Made by a program: the position numbers and the translations under genes
In this document: one piece after another, positions 35,866 to 44,297 of the stretch
Layout of the letters: the number at the start of each line of letters is the position of its first letter
Numbering within the stretch: position 1 is the stretch's first letter
Assembly: GCA_001898385.1 (NCBI GenBank)
Contig: MKTT01000013.1
Span: forward strand, 1 to 53,168
From: Planctomycetales bacterium 71-10
GTDB lineage: Bacteria > Planctomycetota > Planctomycetia > Isosphaerales > Isosphaeraceae
Length of the DNA: 53,168 nucleotides
Direction of reading: 5' to 3'
The notes under the pieces: model-generated
The model's database searches: none
Told to the model about the DNA's origin: nothing
What the model saw: only the letters and a program-made list of their open reading frames with translations

Positions 35866-35929
35866 CCGGGATGATTCGTCGCCTGTCCGGAGGGGGGCGA
35901 GACCGGGAGAGGGCCGTTCGCTCGCTCGC

Positions 35930-36583
35930 TCAGGCCGACTGGCGGGCCCGGCGGCCGTTGACGCGCTGGCGGAGGGCCAGGCCGCCGATGGTCGTCAGGA
36001 CCAGGGCGATCGTGCTGGGCTCGGGGACGGGGGCCTCGGAGTTGGTCGAGGTGATCAGGGCCTCGGCCGTGGTGACGCCGCCGTTGGACTGCGACGGGAC
36101 CAGGAGCTTGTCCCCCTTGGGGAAGCTCAGGGTGATGGTCTGCGAGCCCAGGTCCAGGCTGCCGCTCGGCTGGTCGAAGGTGGCGACGACGGTCGAGTGG
36201 TAGGGGCTGTCGATCACGCCGTTGAGGACGCCCGTGATCACCTGCGAGACGCTGGAGATCGCGGTGCCGTCGATCGACTGCGGCAGGAAGGTGATGGCGA
36301 ACTTCACGTTGTCGTACACGGTCTTGGTGCCGGAGGCCGGCGGGGCGACGGTGAACGTGCCCAGGCCGGCGTTCACCGAGCCCGAGGCCAGGTCGACGCC
36401 CGCGCCGGAGGCCGGCGTGAAGCTGATCAGGTTCGCCCCGGTGATGCCGGAGCTGAGGTCGATCGCGGTGGCGGTCTGGTACTTCAGGATCGCGGCGGCC
36501 TCGACGCTCGTCCCGGCGCCGGCGACCATGCCCAGGGCGAGGACAGCGGACCGCAGCCTCGTCAAACCCTTGGTCAAGCTCAT
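35930..36583 (-). CDS. PEP-CTERM sorting-domain protein
   Basis: The 217-residue protein has a signal peptide (AVLALGMVAGAGTSVEAAA) and a Ser/Thr/Gly-rich beta-strand body. The C-terminal PEP-CTERM tail reads VPEPSTIALVLTTIGGLAL followed by a basic end (RQRVNGRRARQSA). PEP-CTERM proteins are exported and processed by an exosortase, usually for matrix or surface display. No exosortase is in the window. ATG 36583 follows AGGAGGAAGAG. It is transcribed toward the hairpin at 35838-35865. Confidence 0.85.
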   Translation of the reverse strand: MSLTKGLTRLRSAVLALGMVAGAGTSVEAAAILKYQTATAIDLSSGITGANLISFTPASGAGVDLASGSVNAGLGTFTVAPPASGTKTVYDNVKFAITFLPQSIDGTAISSVSQVITGVLNGVIDSPYHSTVVATFDQPSGSLDLGSQTITLSFPKGDKLLVPSQSNGGVTTAEALITSTNSEAPVPEPSTIALVLTTIGGLALRQRVNGRRARQSA

Positions 36584-36964
36584 CTCTTCCTCCTGAACAA
36601 GAATAGGATTGTCACGACGCAATCCCGGTTCCTCGGTCGCTCCGTCTGGCTCGCGTCGTGACGGCCTCGCCCGCTCAGAAAGGCGCGGCGTGGTGCGGTC
36701 GTCGCGAGACCCAAGGTCACCGCCCGGACGTCGATGCCGGGGCCCGGCGTGCCCGCGGGAGAAAGGATGGATGAGAGCGGAATTCGGTCGCATCCATGCC
36801 CGCCTCCGCAGGGACTCGGCCATGAGCCCCGGTCTTGGTCGTCCGATGTGTGAGCCAACGGCGGGGAGGATACTCCCGGTCGCCCGGGCTGTAAACGCGA
36901 ATCCGTCGCTTTGTCGGAATTTCCCTGATGTCGGCCCGGCCGATTGCCGAGGGCCCGCCGCCGC
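36584..36964. other. 381-base gap upstream of the PEP-CTERM gene
   Basis: The gap lies between the PEP-CTERM start and the priA stop, both on the minus strand. It holds the ribosome binding site and the inverted repeat at 36611-36662. No open frame with coding character and no clear -35/-10 pair was recognised in the rest. Confidence 0.5.
36611..36662 (-). promoter_or_regulatory. Perfect 10-bp inverted repeat in the PEP-CTERM leader
   Basis: GTCACGACGC (36611-36620) and GCGTCGTGAC (36653-36662) are separated by 32 bases, starting 28 bases upstream of the PEP-CTERM start codon. It could be an operator or a leader RNA structure. Confidence 0.4.
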
Positions 36965-39577
36965 TCAGAGCATGCCCACGGGATCCACGTCCACGGCCAG
37001 TTCCACCCGCGGGGGCGGGGGGGGCTCGTTGAGGTCGCGCAGCAGGGCGTGCAGGGGGGCCGCCGTGGCGCACCGGAGCTGGAGGTGGAATCGGAACTCC
37101 TCCTTGATCTTCAGCACCGGGGCGGGGCAGGGGCCCAGGAACTTCACCGCGGCGTCGGCCCGCTCGCGCAGGCGGGCCGCCAGCGCGTCGAGGTACGCCT
37201 TCACCCGGCCCTCGTCGCGGCCCCGGGCCAGCAGCCGGGCGACGCGCCCGTAGGGGGCGGCCAGGTGGTCGCGGCGCTGGGGCAGCTCCTGGGCGACGAA
37301 GCTCTCGTAGTCGTGCCGCGCCGCGTGGAGGATGGCCGGGCTCTCCGGGCTGTAGGTCTGCACCAGCACCCGCCCGGGGCGGTCGCCGCGGCCCGTCCGC
37401 CCGGCCACCTGCGCCACGAGCTGGAACGTCCGCTCGGCGGCGCGGAAGTCGGGCAGGTGGAGCGCGACGTCGGCGTCGACCACGCCGACCAGCGTGACGT
37501 TGGGGAAGTCGAGCCCCTTGGCGATCATCTGCGTCCCCAGCAGGATGCGGACGTCCCCCGCCTTGAACGCGGCCAGCGTCGCCTCGTGGCTGCCGTGCTT
37601 CCGCATCGTGTCCGAGTCCATACGCCTCGCGGCGTGGAACGGGAAGGTGGCCAGGACTTCCTTCTCCAGCCGCTCCGTGCCGATGCCGCCGTAGTGCAGC
37701 ACGGGGGCCTGGCAGGACGGGCAGGCCGGCGGGCACGGGCGCTCGGCGTCGCACATGTGACAGATGAGCATGCGACGGCTCTTGTGGTACGTCGCGGCGA
37801 CGTCGCAGTGCCGGCACTTCACCACCTGGCCGCACTTGGGGCAGATGACGAACGTGTTGTAGCCGCGGCGGTTCAGCAGCAGGATCACCTGGCCGTCGTC
37901 GTCGAGCGCGCGCTGGACGGCGTCGCGGAGCGTGTCGGACAGGCCGCCGGTCATGTTCTTCTCGTGGCGGAGGTCGATCAGCTCCACCGCGGGCATCGGC
38001 CGGTTCTCGACCCGGCTGGGCATGGCGACCTTCGTATACCGCCCGCGCTCGGCGTTGGACCACGACTCCAGCGAGGGCGTCGCCGATCCCAGCAGCACCG
38101 GCACGTTCTCCAGGTGCGCCCGCTTCACGGCGACGTCGCGCGCGTGGTAGCGGGGGACGGTCTCCTGCTTGAAGGTGCCCTCGTGCTCCTCGTCGACCAC
38201 GATCAGCCCCAGCCGCCGCGTCGGGGCGAAGATGGCCGACCGCGCCCCGACGACGACGTCGACCTCCCCCCGGGCGATGCTCCGCCAGTGGCGATGCCGC
38301 TCCACGTCGCCCAGGTGGCTGTGCAGCACGGCGACCCGCCGGAACCGCCGCTTGAACCGCCGGATCGTCTGCGGCGTCAGGCTGATCTCCGGCACCAGCA
38401 CGATCGCCTCGCGGCCCCGCGCCACGACCTCCTCGATGGCCGAGAGGTAGACCTCCGTCTTGCCGCTGCCGGTCACGCCGAACACCAGGAACGGCGCGAA
38501 GGCGTCGCCGCGCAGGGCGGGCGTCATGGCGTCGAGCGCGGCCTGTTGCTCGGGGGTCAGGTCGGGCTTCTTTGCCGCCGTCGGCGCGGGGGCCGGTTCG
38601 TCCTCGGCGTCGCCCTTCTTCATCTCGTCGAGGGAGAGCCGGCGCTTGACGGTGTGGATCACGCCGTCTTTCCGGAGGCCGTCGACCACGCCGGGGCCGC
38701 ACCGGGCGCGTCGGCAGACGTCGGCGACGGTCAGCAGCTCGCCGTCGGCGGCGCGGCAGAGGGCGTCGAGCGCCGCGGCCTGCTTGTTGGTGAGGGTCTT
38801 CTCCAGCGTGCCGTCGGCCCAGCCCTGGCGGGACTCCTCCGGGACGACTAGGAAGGTGCCGACGCGCGTGCCGGCCTGCTTGCGCACCCCCGCCGGCACC
38901 ACGGCGTCCAGCGCCTGGCCCCACGAGCAGAGGTAGTACCCGGCCATCCAGCGAGTCAGCTCCAGCATCCGGGCGTCGATGAGCGGGACGGGGTCGAGGA
39001 CCTCGGCGACGGGCTTGATCTTCGACGTCTCCAGCCCCTCCGGCGGCAGCAGCCCGACCGACACGCAGTATCCCGTCACCAGCCCGCCGCGCTTCCCCAG
39101 CGGCACCTTCACGCGCACGCCCGGCCGCACGCCCGCCGTCAGCTTGCGCGGCACGCGATACGTCAGCGCGTGGTCGAACGCCCGGTTGACCACCACCTCC
39201 ACGAACAGCCCGCCGCGCTCCGCCGGCGCGCCGGCTTCGTCGGCGTCCTCCTCGTCCGCGCCGAACCACGAGGGAGGCCGCACCAGCCGTCCGGGCCGGG
39301 GGGTCGGGGGCGAGGCCGGCCCGTCCGAGGTCCCCTCTCCCGCCGGGAGAGGGCGGCCGCGCAGCGGCGGGTGAGGGTCGTCGGAGTTCGGAGGGCATGC
39401 CGGCAGCAGAGGGCCCGGGCCGCCCTTCCGAGCATCCCGCGCCCGCTCCGAACTCCGGCGACCCTCACCCGGCCCTTCGGGCCGCCCTCTCCCGGCGGGA
39501 GAGGGGACTTCAGGAGGCGAGGCTCCTCGGCTTTCGGCCGTCCCCTCGGGCGGCTCATCCTGGTTGACAACGCTCAT
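36965..39577 (-). CDS. priA: Primosomal protein N' (replication restart helicase PriA)
   Basis: PriA reloads the replisome at stalled forks. The helicase Walker A motif GVTGSGKTEVYL is near residue 370 and DEEHEG near 465. Eight zinc-binding cysteines lie around 578-620 (CPKCGQVVKCRHC, then ICHMC and CPSC). IGTERLEKEV and GTQMIAKGLDFPNVTLVG follow. The N-terminal 3'-end-binding domain starts near residue 125 (VEVVVNRAFDHALTYRVP). The ATG at 39577 gives 870 residues, well over the usual 700-800. The surplus N-terminus contains a translated repeat element (copy F). A GTG at 39283 would give 772 residues and leave the repeat upstream; neither start has a good ribosome binding site. Confidence 0.92.
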   Translation of the reverse strand: MSVVNQDEPPEGTAESRGASPPEVPSPAGRGRPEGPGEGRRSSERARDARKGGPGPLLPACPPNSDDPHPPLRGRPLPAGEGTSDGPASPPTPRPGRLVRPPSWFGADEEDADEAGAPAERGGLFVEVVVNRAFDHALTYRVPRKLTAGVRPGVRVKVPLGKRGGLVTGYCVSVGLLPPEGLETSKIKPVAEVLDPVPLIDARMLELTRWMAGYYLCSWGQALDAVVPAGVRKQAGTRVGTFLVVPEESRQGWADGTLEKTLTNKQAAALDALCRAADGELLTVADVCRRARCGPGVVDGLRKDGVIHTVKRRLSLDEMKKGDAEDEPAPAPTAAKKPDLTPEQQAALDAMTPALRGDAFAPFLVFGVTGSGKTEVYLSAIEEVVARGREAIVLVPEISLTPQTIRRFKRRFRRVAVLHSHLGDVERHRHWRSIARGEVDVVVGARSAIFAPTRRLGLIVVDEEHEGTFKQETVPRYHARDVAVKRAHLENVPVLLGSATPSLESWSNAERGRYTKVAMPSRVENRPMPAVELIDLRHEKNMTGGLSDTLRDAVQRALDDDGQVILLLNRRGYNTFVICPKCGQVVKCRHCDVAATYHKSRRMLICHMCDAERPCPPACPSCQAPVLHYGGIGTERLEKEVLATFPFHAARRMDSDTMRKHGSHEATLAAFKAGDVRILLGTQMIAKGLDFPNVTLVGVVDADVALHLPDFRAAERTFQLVAQVAGRTGRGDRPGRVLVQTYSPESPAILHAARHDYESFVAQELPQRRDHLAAPYGRVARLLARGRDEGRVKAYLDALAARLRERADAAVKFLGPCPAPVLKIKEEFRFHLQLRCATAAPLHALLRDLNEPPPPPRVELAVDVDPVGML
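39330..39508. repeat. Composite palindromic element, copy F, within the priA open frame
   Basis: The arms are GTCCCCTCTCCC...GGGAGAGGG at left and the matching hairpin ending GAGGGGAC at right, with GGCCCTTCGGGCC in the right arm. It is the CTCTCCC subfamily also seen at copies H and I. It reads through in frame with priA as a Pro/Gly/Arg-rich peptide. Confidence 0.85.
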
Positions 39578-39705
39578 CGGGCGGACCTATCGTCGAGTTT
39601 CCGGGCCGTCGGCTGACATCGTATTCTATCCCGGGCCGCCTCGATTCTGTAGGTTTGTCCAGTATCGAGGCGAGGATTAGGACGCGAGCGGGGGTCGAAT
39701 CGTCC

Positions 39706-40308
39706 ATGCGACTGGGATTGTTCGGGGGGACGTTCGACCCGATCCACGTCGGGCACCTGATCTTGGCGGAACAGTGCCGCGAGGCGTGCGGGCTGGATCA
39801 GGTCTGGTTCGTGGTGGCGAACGAGCCGCCGCACAAGCGCGGGCGGAAGCGGACGGGCGTCCATCACCGGCTGGAGATGGCCCGGCTGGCGATCGCGGGG
39901 AACCCCGGATTCGCCGCCTCCGACATCGAGGCCGATCGGTCCGGGCCGTCGTACAGCGTGGACACGCTGGCCCAGGTCCAGGAAGAACGCCCCGGCGACG
40001 AGCTGTTCTTCCTGATCGGCGGCGACAGCCTGATCGACCTCCCCACCTGGCGCGAGCCCGACCGGATCGCCCGCATGGCCTCGATCGTGGTCGTGAATCG
40101 GCCCGGCGCGCAGGCCGAGGCCCCCGACCTCGGGCCCGGCGTCAAGCCTTTCCTGCCCGTCACGATCCCGCCGATCGGCGTCTCCTCGTCCGACCTGCGG
40201 CGACGGCTGGCCGAGGGGCGGAGCGTCCGCTACATGGTCCCGAGCGCCGTGGCGGCTTACATCGAGGCCCACAAGCTTTACCGGGAGCCCGCCGCCCCGG
40301 CGACCTGA
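39706..40308 (+). CDS. nadD: Nicotinate-nucleotide adenylyltransferase
   Basis: NadD adenylates nicotinate mononucleotide in NAD synthesis. The 200-residue product has the nucleotidyltransferase motif LFGGTFDPIHVGHLILAEQ, then ANEPPHKR, FLIGGDSLIDLPTW, and the second ATP motif VSSSDLRRRLAEG. ATG 39706 starts directly at the first strand; the open frame extends 17 codons further without similarity. It is divergent from priA with 128 bases between the starts. Confidence 0.94.
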   Translation: MRLGLFGGTFDPIHVGHLILAEQCREACGLDQVWFVVANEPPHKRGRKRTGVHHRLEMARLAIAGNPGFAASDIEADRSGPSYSVDTLAQVQEERPGDELFFLIGGDSLIDLPTWREPDRIARMASIVVVNRPGAQAEAPDLGPGVKPFLPVTIPPIGVSSSDLRRRLAEGRSVRYMVPSAVAAYIEAHKLYREPAAPAT

Positions 40309-40430
40309 CCGGGACGAATCCGGCAATTCCGCCGTCGCTCACCGCCGAACTGCGATCGGGCGATACAATAGAGGATGGTCGCGGGCGAATGGCCCTCGAC
40401 GGGTTTCCCACGCGGCGCGGAAGGACCGGA

Positions 40431-41420
40431 ATGATGCATCCCCTCTCCAGGGCCGGACGGATGGTCGGGCGGGCGGCGACGGCGCTCGGGCTGGCGGCGG
40501 CGCTGCTGCTCGCGCCGGGCCCGGCGCGGGCCGGGAAGTTCTCGTGGCTCGACGAGGTCGTGCAGCAGATCCTCGTCGAGGCCCGCGGCGGCAAGGCCCT
40601 GGCCCGCACCGGCGACGCCGCGGCCGTCGAGGCCCGCGCCGCCGGCAAGCTGTTCGCCGACGGGGCCGAGGAGAGCCTGGAACAGCTCGCCAGGCATTCC
40701 GACGAGTTCGGACGCGCCGCGCGCAAGGTCGAGAACCCCAGCGAGTTGCTGCTGGAGATCCGCTTCGGCCAGCTCGTCGGCCGCGACGCCGACGCCCTGC
40801 GCACGTTCTCGGCCCTGAAGTCGGCCGAGAAGCGCGCCGTCGTCGAGATGGGCGAGTCGGCCGCGCGGATCGCCAGGCGCTACCCGCAAGAGGCCGAGCA
40901 GATGATCGCGAAGCTCGGTCCCGAGGGACTCACGGCCGTCCGCGCCTTCGGCGACGACGTGGCCGAGGTCATCGTCAAGGAAGGTCCCGAGAGCCTGGGC
41001 GTCCTGCGCAAGACGGGCAGGGGGGGCTGGGAGTTCCTGACGACGCAGGTGCTGCCGCACAAGAAGAAGCTGGCGGCGGCCGGCGTGCTGGCGGCGTTCT
41101 ACGCCAACCCGGACGCCTTCATCGACTCGGCGGGCCGCGCGACGGAGTATGCCGTCCGCGAGTTCGCCCGCGCCGGCGTGACGCTGGCGACGGCCGTCGG
41201 CGGCGGGGTGGTGTCGGGCCTGGAGACGACCATCGGCGAGGCCCTGGCCAGTCGCGGCATCGACTTCCCGATCTTCCGCAAGCTCGGCGCGGTCCTCGCG
41301 GCCGTGGTCGCGTGCGGGGCGCTCCTGATCGTCCTGGGCTTCCCCCTCCGCACCATGCTCCGCCCGTTCACCGGCCTGGCCTGGCTGTTCCGCCGCGTGG
41401 TGCTGCGACGGTCGGCGTGA
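40431..41420 (+). CDS. Exported helical membrane-associated protein of unknown function
   Basis: The 329-residue protein has a signal peptide (TALGLAAALLLAPGPARAG) and a helical middle rich in Ala/Glu/Arg (EEARG, EESLEQLARHSDEFGRAARK, YPQEAEQMIAKLGPEGL). A weakly hydrophobic segment lies near 210-225, and a C-terminal transmembrane helix (LGAVLAAVVACGALLIVLGF, about 284-303) is followed by a short basic end. No known family is recognised. The start was set at the first of two ATG codons, preceded by AAGGA at a 5-base spacer. It lies upstream of the GTPase gene, separated by repeat copy G. Confidence 0.65.
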   Translation: MMHPLSRAGRMVGRAATALGLAAALLLAPGPARAGKFSWLDEVVQQILVEARGGKALARTGDAAAVEARAAGKLFADGAEESLEQLARHSDEFGRAARKVENPSELLLEIRFGQLVGRDADALRTFSALKSAEKRAVVEMGESAARIARRYPQEAEQMIAKLGPEGLTAVRAFGDDVAEVIVKEGPESLGVLRKTGRGGWEFLTTQVLPHKKKLAAAGVLAAFYANPDAFIDSAGRATEYAVREFARAGVTLATAVGGGVVSGLETTIGEALASRGIDFPIFRKLGAVLAAVVACGALLIVLGFPLRTMLRPFTGLAWLFRRVVLRRSA

Positions 41421-41474
41421 AGGGCCGGCCGGGGGACGGTCGATGAGTAATCCGGTGATCGAGGTGATCGGCAC

Positions 41475-41652
41475 GTCTTCCCCCCTCGCGGGGGAAGACA
41501 GACCGCGCAGCGGTCAGATGAGGGGGACGCGAAGCACGGGTGCCGTCGGGAGCCGAAGGCCCGCCCGACCGGCCCGGGATCTCGACGGCCTTTTGGCGCG
41601 TCTTCCCCCTCATCCGGCCCTTCGGGCCACCTTCCCCCGCCAGGGGGGAAGG
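41475..41652. repeat. Composite palindromic element, copy G (core only)
   Basis: It occupies over half of the 315-base gap before the GTPase gene. The left arm has a GTCTTCCCCC...GGGGGAAGAC hairpin and GACCGCGCAGCGGTC; the right arm has GGCCCTTCGGGCC and a CCTTCCCCC...GGGGGGAAGG hairpin. There are no terminal inverted repeats. Confidence 0.85.
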
Positions 41653-41735
41653 ACGTTGTGAGCCTCGCACTTCCATGTTCCGGGGCACGGACGCCCCCAG
41701 TCGTCGGCAGTTCCTATCAGGATCGGGGACGGAGC

Positions 41736-44078
41736 GTGTCGAACCGCCGCAATGCGCGACTGGACGCCCTGGAGGCCCGGCTGACGGGGCCGAAGAAGAT
41801 CGCGCTGTTCGGGCATCGGAACGTCGGCAAGACGACCCTGCTGGCGATGTTCTACCGCCAGGCGGCGGGGGGCCTGGTGCCGGGCGTGCGGCTGGCCGCG
41901 GCCGACGCGCCGACGGCCGAATACCTCGCCGAGAAGATCGCCGCCATCGAGACCGGCGAGCCCACCAGCGGCACCCTCTCCGAGACCGAACTGCACCTGC
42001 GGCTCTATCACGGCCCCGCGCGGTTCGAGCTGATCGTCAAGGATTACCAGGGCGAGCACGTCACGCTCGGGACCGACGAGCCGATCCAGGAGTTCTTCGC
42101 CGGCTGCGACGCCGTCTTCCTCTGCCTGGACCCCGAGGGCTCGACCGACCCCGCCGAGCGCCGGCGTCGCCAGCAGGAGGTGGAGAACCTCCTCGAACGC
42201 TACATCGAGAAGTCCGAGGACATCAGCACCGACCGCCCCGTCGCGCTGCTGCTCACCAAGTTCGACCGCGTCCTGGCCCGCGAGAAGGCCGGCTCGGTCG
42301 CCGACGAGGCGTTCGTCGAGGACCTGGTCGACCGCCAGTACGGCATGACCCGCCACGCCCTCCGCCAGCACGCGCCCGACGGCGTCATCTTCGCCGTCAG
42401 CGCGTTCGGGCCGGGCTCCGACGGCAACCGGCCGCCGTCGGAGATCCGCCCGATGGGCCTGGAAGGGCCGCTCGGCTGGGTCGCCGACCAGCTTGAGACC
42501 CGCGACCGCGCCCAGATGGAACTGCTCTGGGGCCTCGCGCCCGACGACCTGCCGCGGCTCCATCGCTGCCTCGCCGCCTACGAGAAGCGCTACCCGAAGT
42601 CGAACCGGACCTATGAGTTCCGCGACCGCCTGGTCGGGCTCGAACGCCGGCGGAAGCTGCGCCGGCTGGCGAAGGCCGCGGCGGCCGTCGCGGCGCTCGC
42701 GGGGCTGGCGGTCGGCTACGACCTGTGGGGCTACGCGCGGGCGTCGGCCTTCGAGGGGGACTCGGGCAACACGGCGTCGGCGGTGGCCGCGCGGTGGTCG
42801 GACCTGCTGGCGAGCCACCCGACGATGCCGTACCTCCTGCCGCGGTTCGCCCGCGAGGCCGCCAACAAGAAGGCCGAGTGGACCGTGAAGGCCAGCGGCG
42901 TGCAGGTCGCCGCCGGCTCGGTCGTCCCGGACCTCGACGCCCGGCTGGAGGCCGCGAGGGCCCAGGCCCCGCAGCTCGCCCCGGCGATCCGCGAGGTCGA
43001 GAAGACCCGCGAGCAGGTCCGCCACGACGAGCGCTGGAAGGAGGTCTACGCCCAGGCCAGCTCGCTCGAAGCCATCGACGAGCCGGCCAAGGGCCTGACC
43101 GTCCTGGACGGCTTCCTCCGCGAGTTCCCCGACTCGCCGAAGCGGCCCGACGTCCTCAAGCTCGCCCAGAGCCTCAAGGCCGAGCTGGACACCCGCCGCA
43201 CGGCCGTCGAGCGCCGCGTCGTCGACGACCTCGCCCGCGCCGAGTCGCTGCCGAACGCCTCGCTGGCCGACCTGATCGAGCGGGCCCGCAAGTTCCTGGA
43301 CGAGCACCCGGAGAGCCCGCTCCGCCAGGAGGTGCAGGGGAAGCTGGACGACTACGTCAAGCGGCTGGACGACCGCGATATCGCCCGCGCCCGCGAGTTC
43401 TCCCAGCGCCAGCCGACGAGCTTCGCGGCGCGGATCGAGAAATACCAGGACTACCTGAAGGCCCACCAGGCCGGCGGGCGCTACGTCAGCGAGGCCATCG
43501 AGGCGCGGGACAAGGTCCTCCGCGCCTGGGACGCCTACGCCTACCGCCAGGCCTACGACCACGCCGCGGCCCACCCCGACGACGTGGCCGAGGTCGCCCG
43601 CCGCCTCCGCGACTACCTCCGCGACCACCCCGACGGCCGCTTCGCCGAGACGTCCAAGGCCTATCTCGACTGGTGGGACCGGGCCTCCGTCCCCACCGGC
43701 TACCGCGTCACCCTGCGCCGGGGGCAGGTCCCGGCGTCGACGGGCAAGTACCTGGCCGGCGGCGGCCCCGACCTGGGCGTCACGCTGGAGGTCGCCGGCG
43801 CGACCTACGGCCCCTCGCCGGTGGTCTCCAACACCACCCGCCCCATCTGGGACTACACGTTCGCCCAGCCCGTCGTCTGGAAGTACGGCGACCCGATCAC
43901 GATCCGGGTCATCGACTACGACTGGTCCGCCTCCGAGGTCGCCGTCCTGCACAGCCGCCAGGGCGACCCCCTGGCCATGCGCCTGCTCGACAACACGATC
44001 AAGCTCGCCAAGGGGGGCGGCACCACCCTGACCTTCACGTCCGACTTCGCCATGCCGGCCCTGGCCCGGCCGGAGTGA
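41736..44078 (+). CDS. Membrane-anchored P-loop GTPase with C-terminal C2-like domain
   Basis: The product is 780 residues from GTG 41736. The N-terminal GTPase domain (about 1-260) has G1 GHRNVGKTT at 26-34, a probable G3 in IVKDYQGEH, AVFLCLDPEG, and G4 TKFD at 174-177. The protein starts without a signal peptide. One transmembrane helix (AAAAVAALAGLAVGYDLWGY, about 312-331) follows, then an acidic, helical, repeat-like region (about 340-650: FLREFPDSPKRPDVLKLA, FLDEHPESPLRQEV, YLRDHPDGRFAETSK). The final 125 residues form a beta-rich C2-like domain (YRVTLRRGQVP, GVTLEVAG, PIWDYTFAQPV, TIRVIDYDW). The GTPase would be cytoplasmic and the C2-like part across the membrane. A GTG at 41658 lies beside repeat G and is less likely. 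Confidence 0.75.
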   Translation: MSNRRNARLDALEARLTGPKKIALFGHRNVGKTTLLAMFYRQAAGGLVPGVRLAAADAPTAEYLAEKIAAIETGEPTSGTLSETELHLRLYHGPARFELIVKDYQGEHVTLGTDEPIQEFFAGCDAVFLCLDPEGSTDPAERRRRQQEVENLLERYIEKSEDISTDRPVALLLTKFDRVLAREKAGSVADEAFVEDLVDRQYGMTRHALRQHAPDGVIFAVSAFGPGSDGNRPPSEIRPMGLEGPLGWVADQLETRDRAQMELLWGLAPDDLPRLHRCLAAYEKRYPKSNRTYEFRDRLVGLERRRKLRRLAKAAAAVAALAGLAVGYDLWGYARASAFEGDSGNTASAVAARWSDLLASHPTMPYLLPRFAREAANKKAEWTVKASGVQVAAGSVVPDLDARLEAARAQAPQLAPAIREVEKTREQVRHDERWKEVYAQASSLEAIDEPAKGLTVLDGFLREFPDSPKRPDVLKLAQSLKAELDTRRTAVERRVVDDLARAESLPNASLADLIERARKFLDEHPESPLRQEVQGKLDDYVKRLDDRDIARAREFSQRQPTSFAARIEKYQDYLKAHQAGGRYVSEAIEARDKVLRAWDAYAYRQAYDHAAAHPDDVAEVARRLRDYLRDHPDGRFAETSKAYLDWWDRASVPTGYRVTLRRGQVPASTGKYLAGGGPDLGVTLEVAGATYGPSPVVSNTTRPIWDYTFAQPVVWKYGDPITIRVIDYDWSASEVAVLHSRQGDPLAMRLLDNTIKLAKGGGTTLTFTSDFAMPALARPE

Positions 44079-44117
44079 GCGGCCGGCCGCCCGCGACATC
44101 CCGACCGTGACGATTCC

Positions 44118-44144
44118 GTCCCCTCTCCCGGCGGGAGAGGGGAC
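44118..44144. repeat. Single repeat hairpin (copy H)
   Basis: The palindrome GTCCCCTCTCCC...GGGAGAGGGGAC lies 39 bases after the GTPase stop. It equals the hairpin of copies F and I and may act as a terminator-like structure. Confidence 0.7.
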
Positions 44145-44297
44145 TTCGGATGTCCGGACCGTCCACGGCGCTCCTTGCCGGCGGGGCGTCGCGGTCGCAT
44201 GATTGTTTCGGAAGGTGAATTCGGCGGGGGCGGCGGTCCGGCCGGGGGCGGGGCGTCGCCTACTTCAGATGTGGACGGACGGAGAGGGGCGTGGTTC

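Noticed and set aside
29085..44078. A GAP1/GTPase conflict system formed by the genes at 29085 and 41736
   Set aside because: The genes are 12 kb apart with housekeeping genes between them, the GAP1 likeness is weak, and no third component or effector was found.
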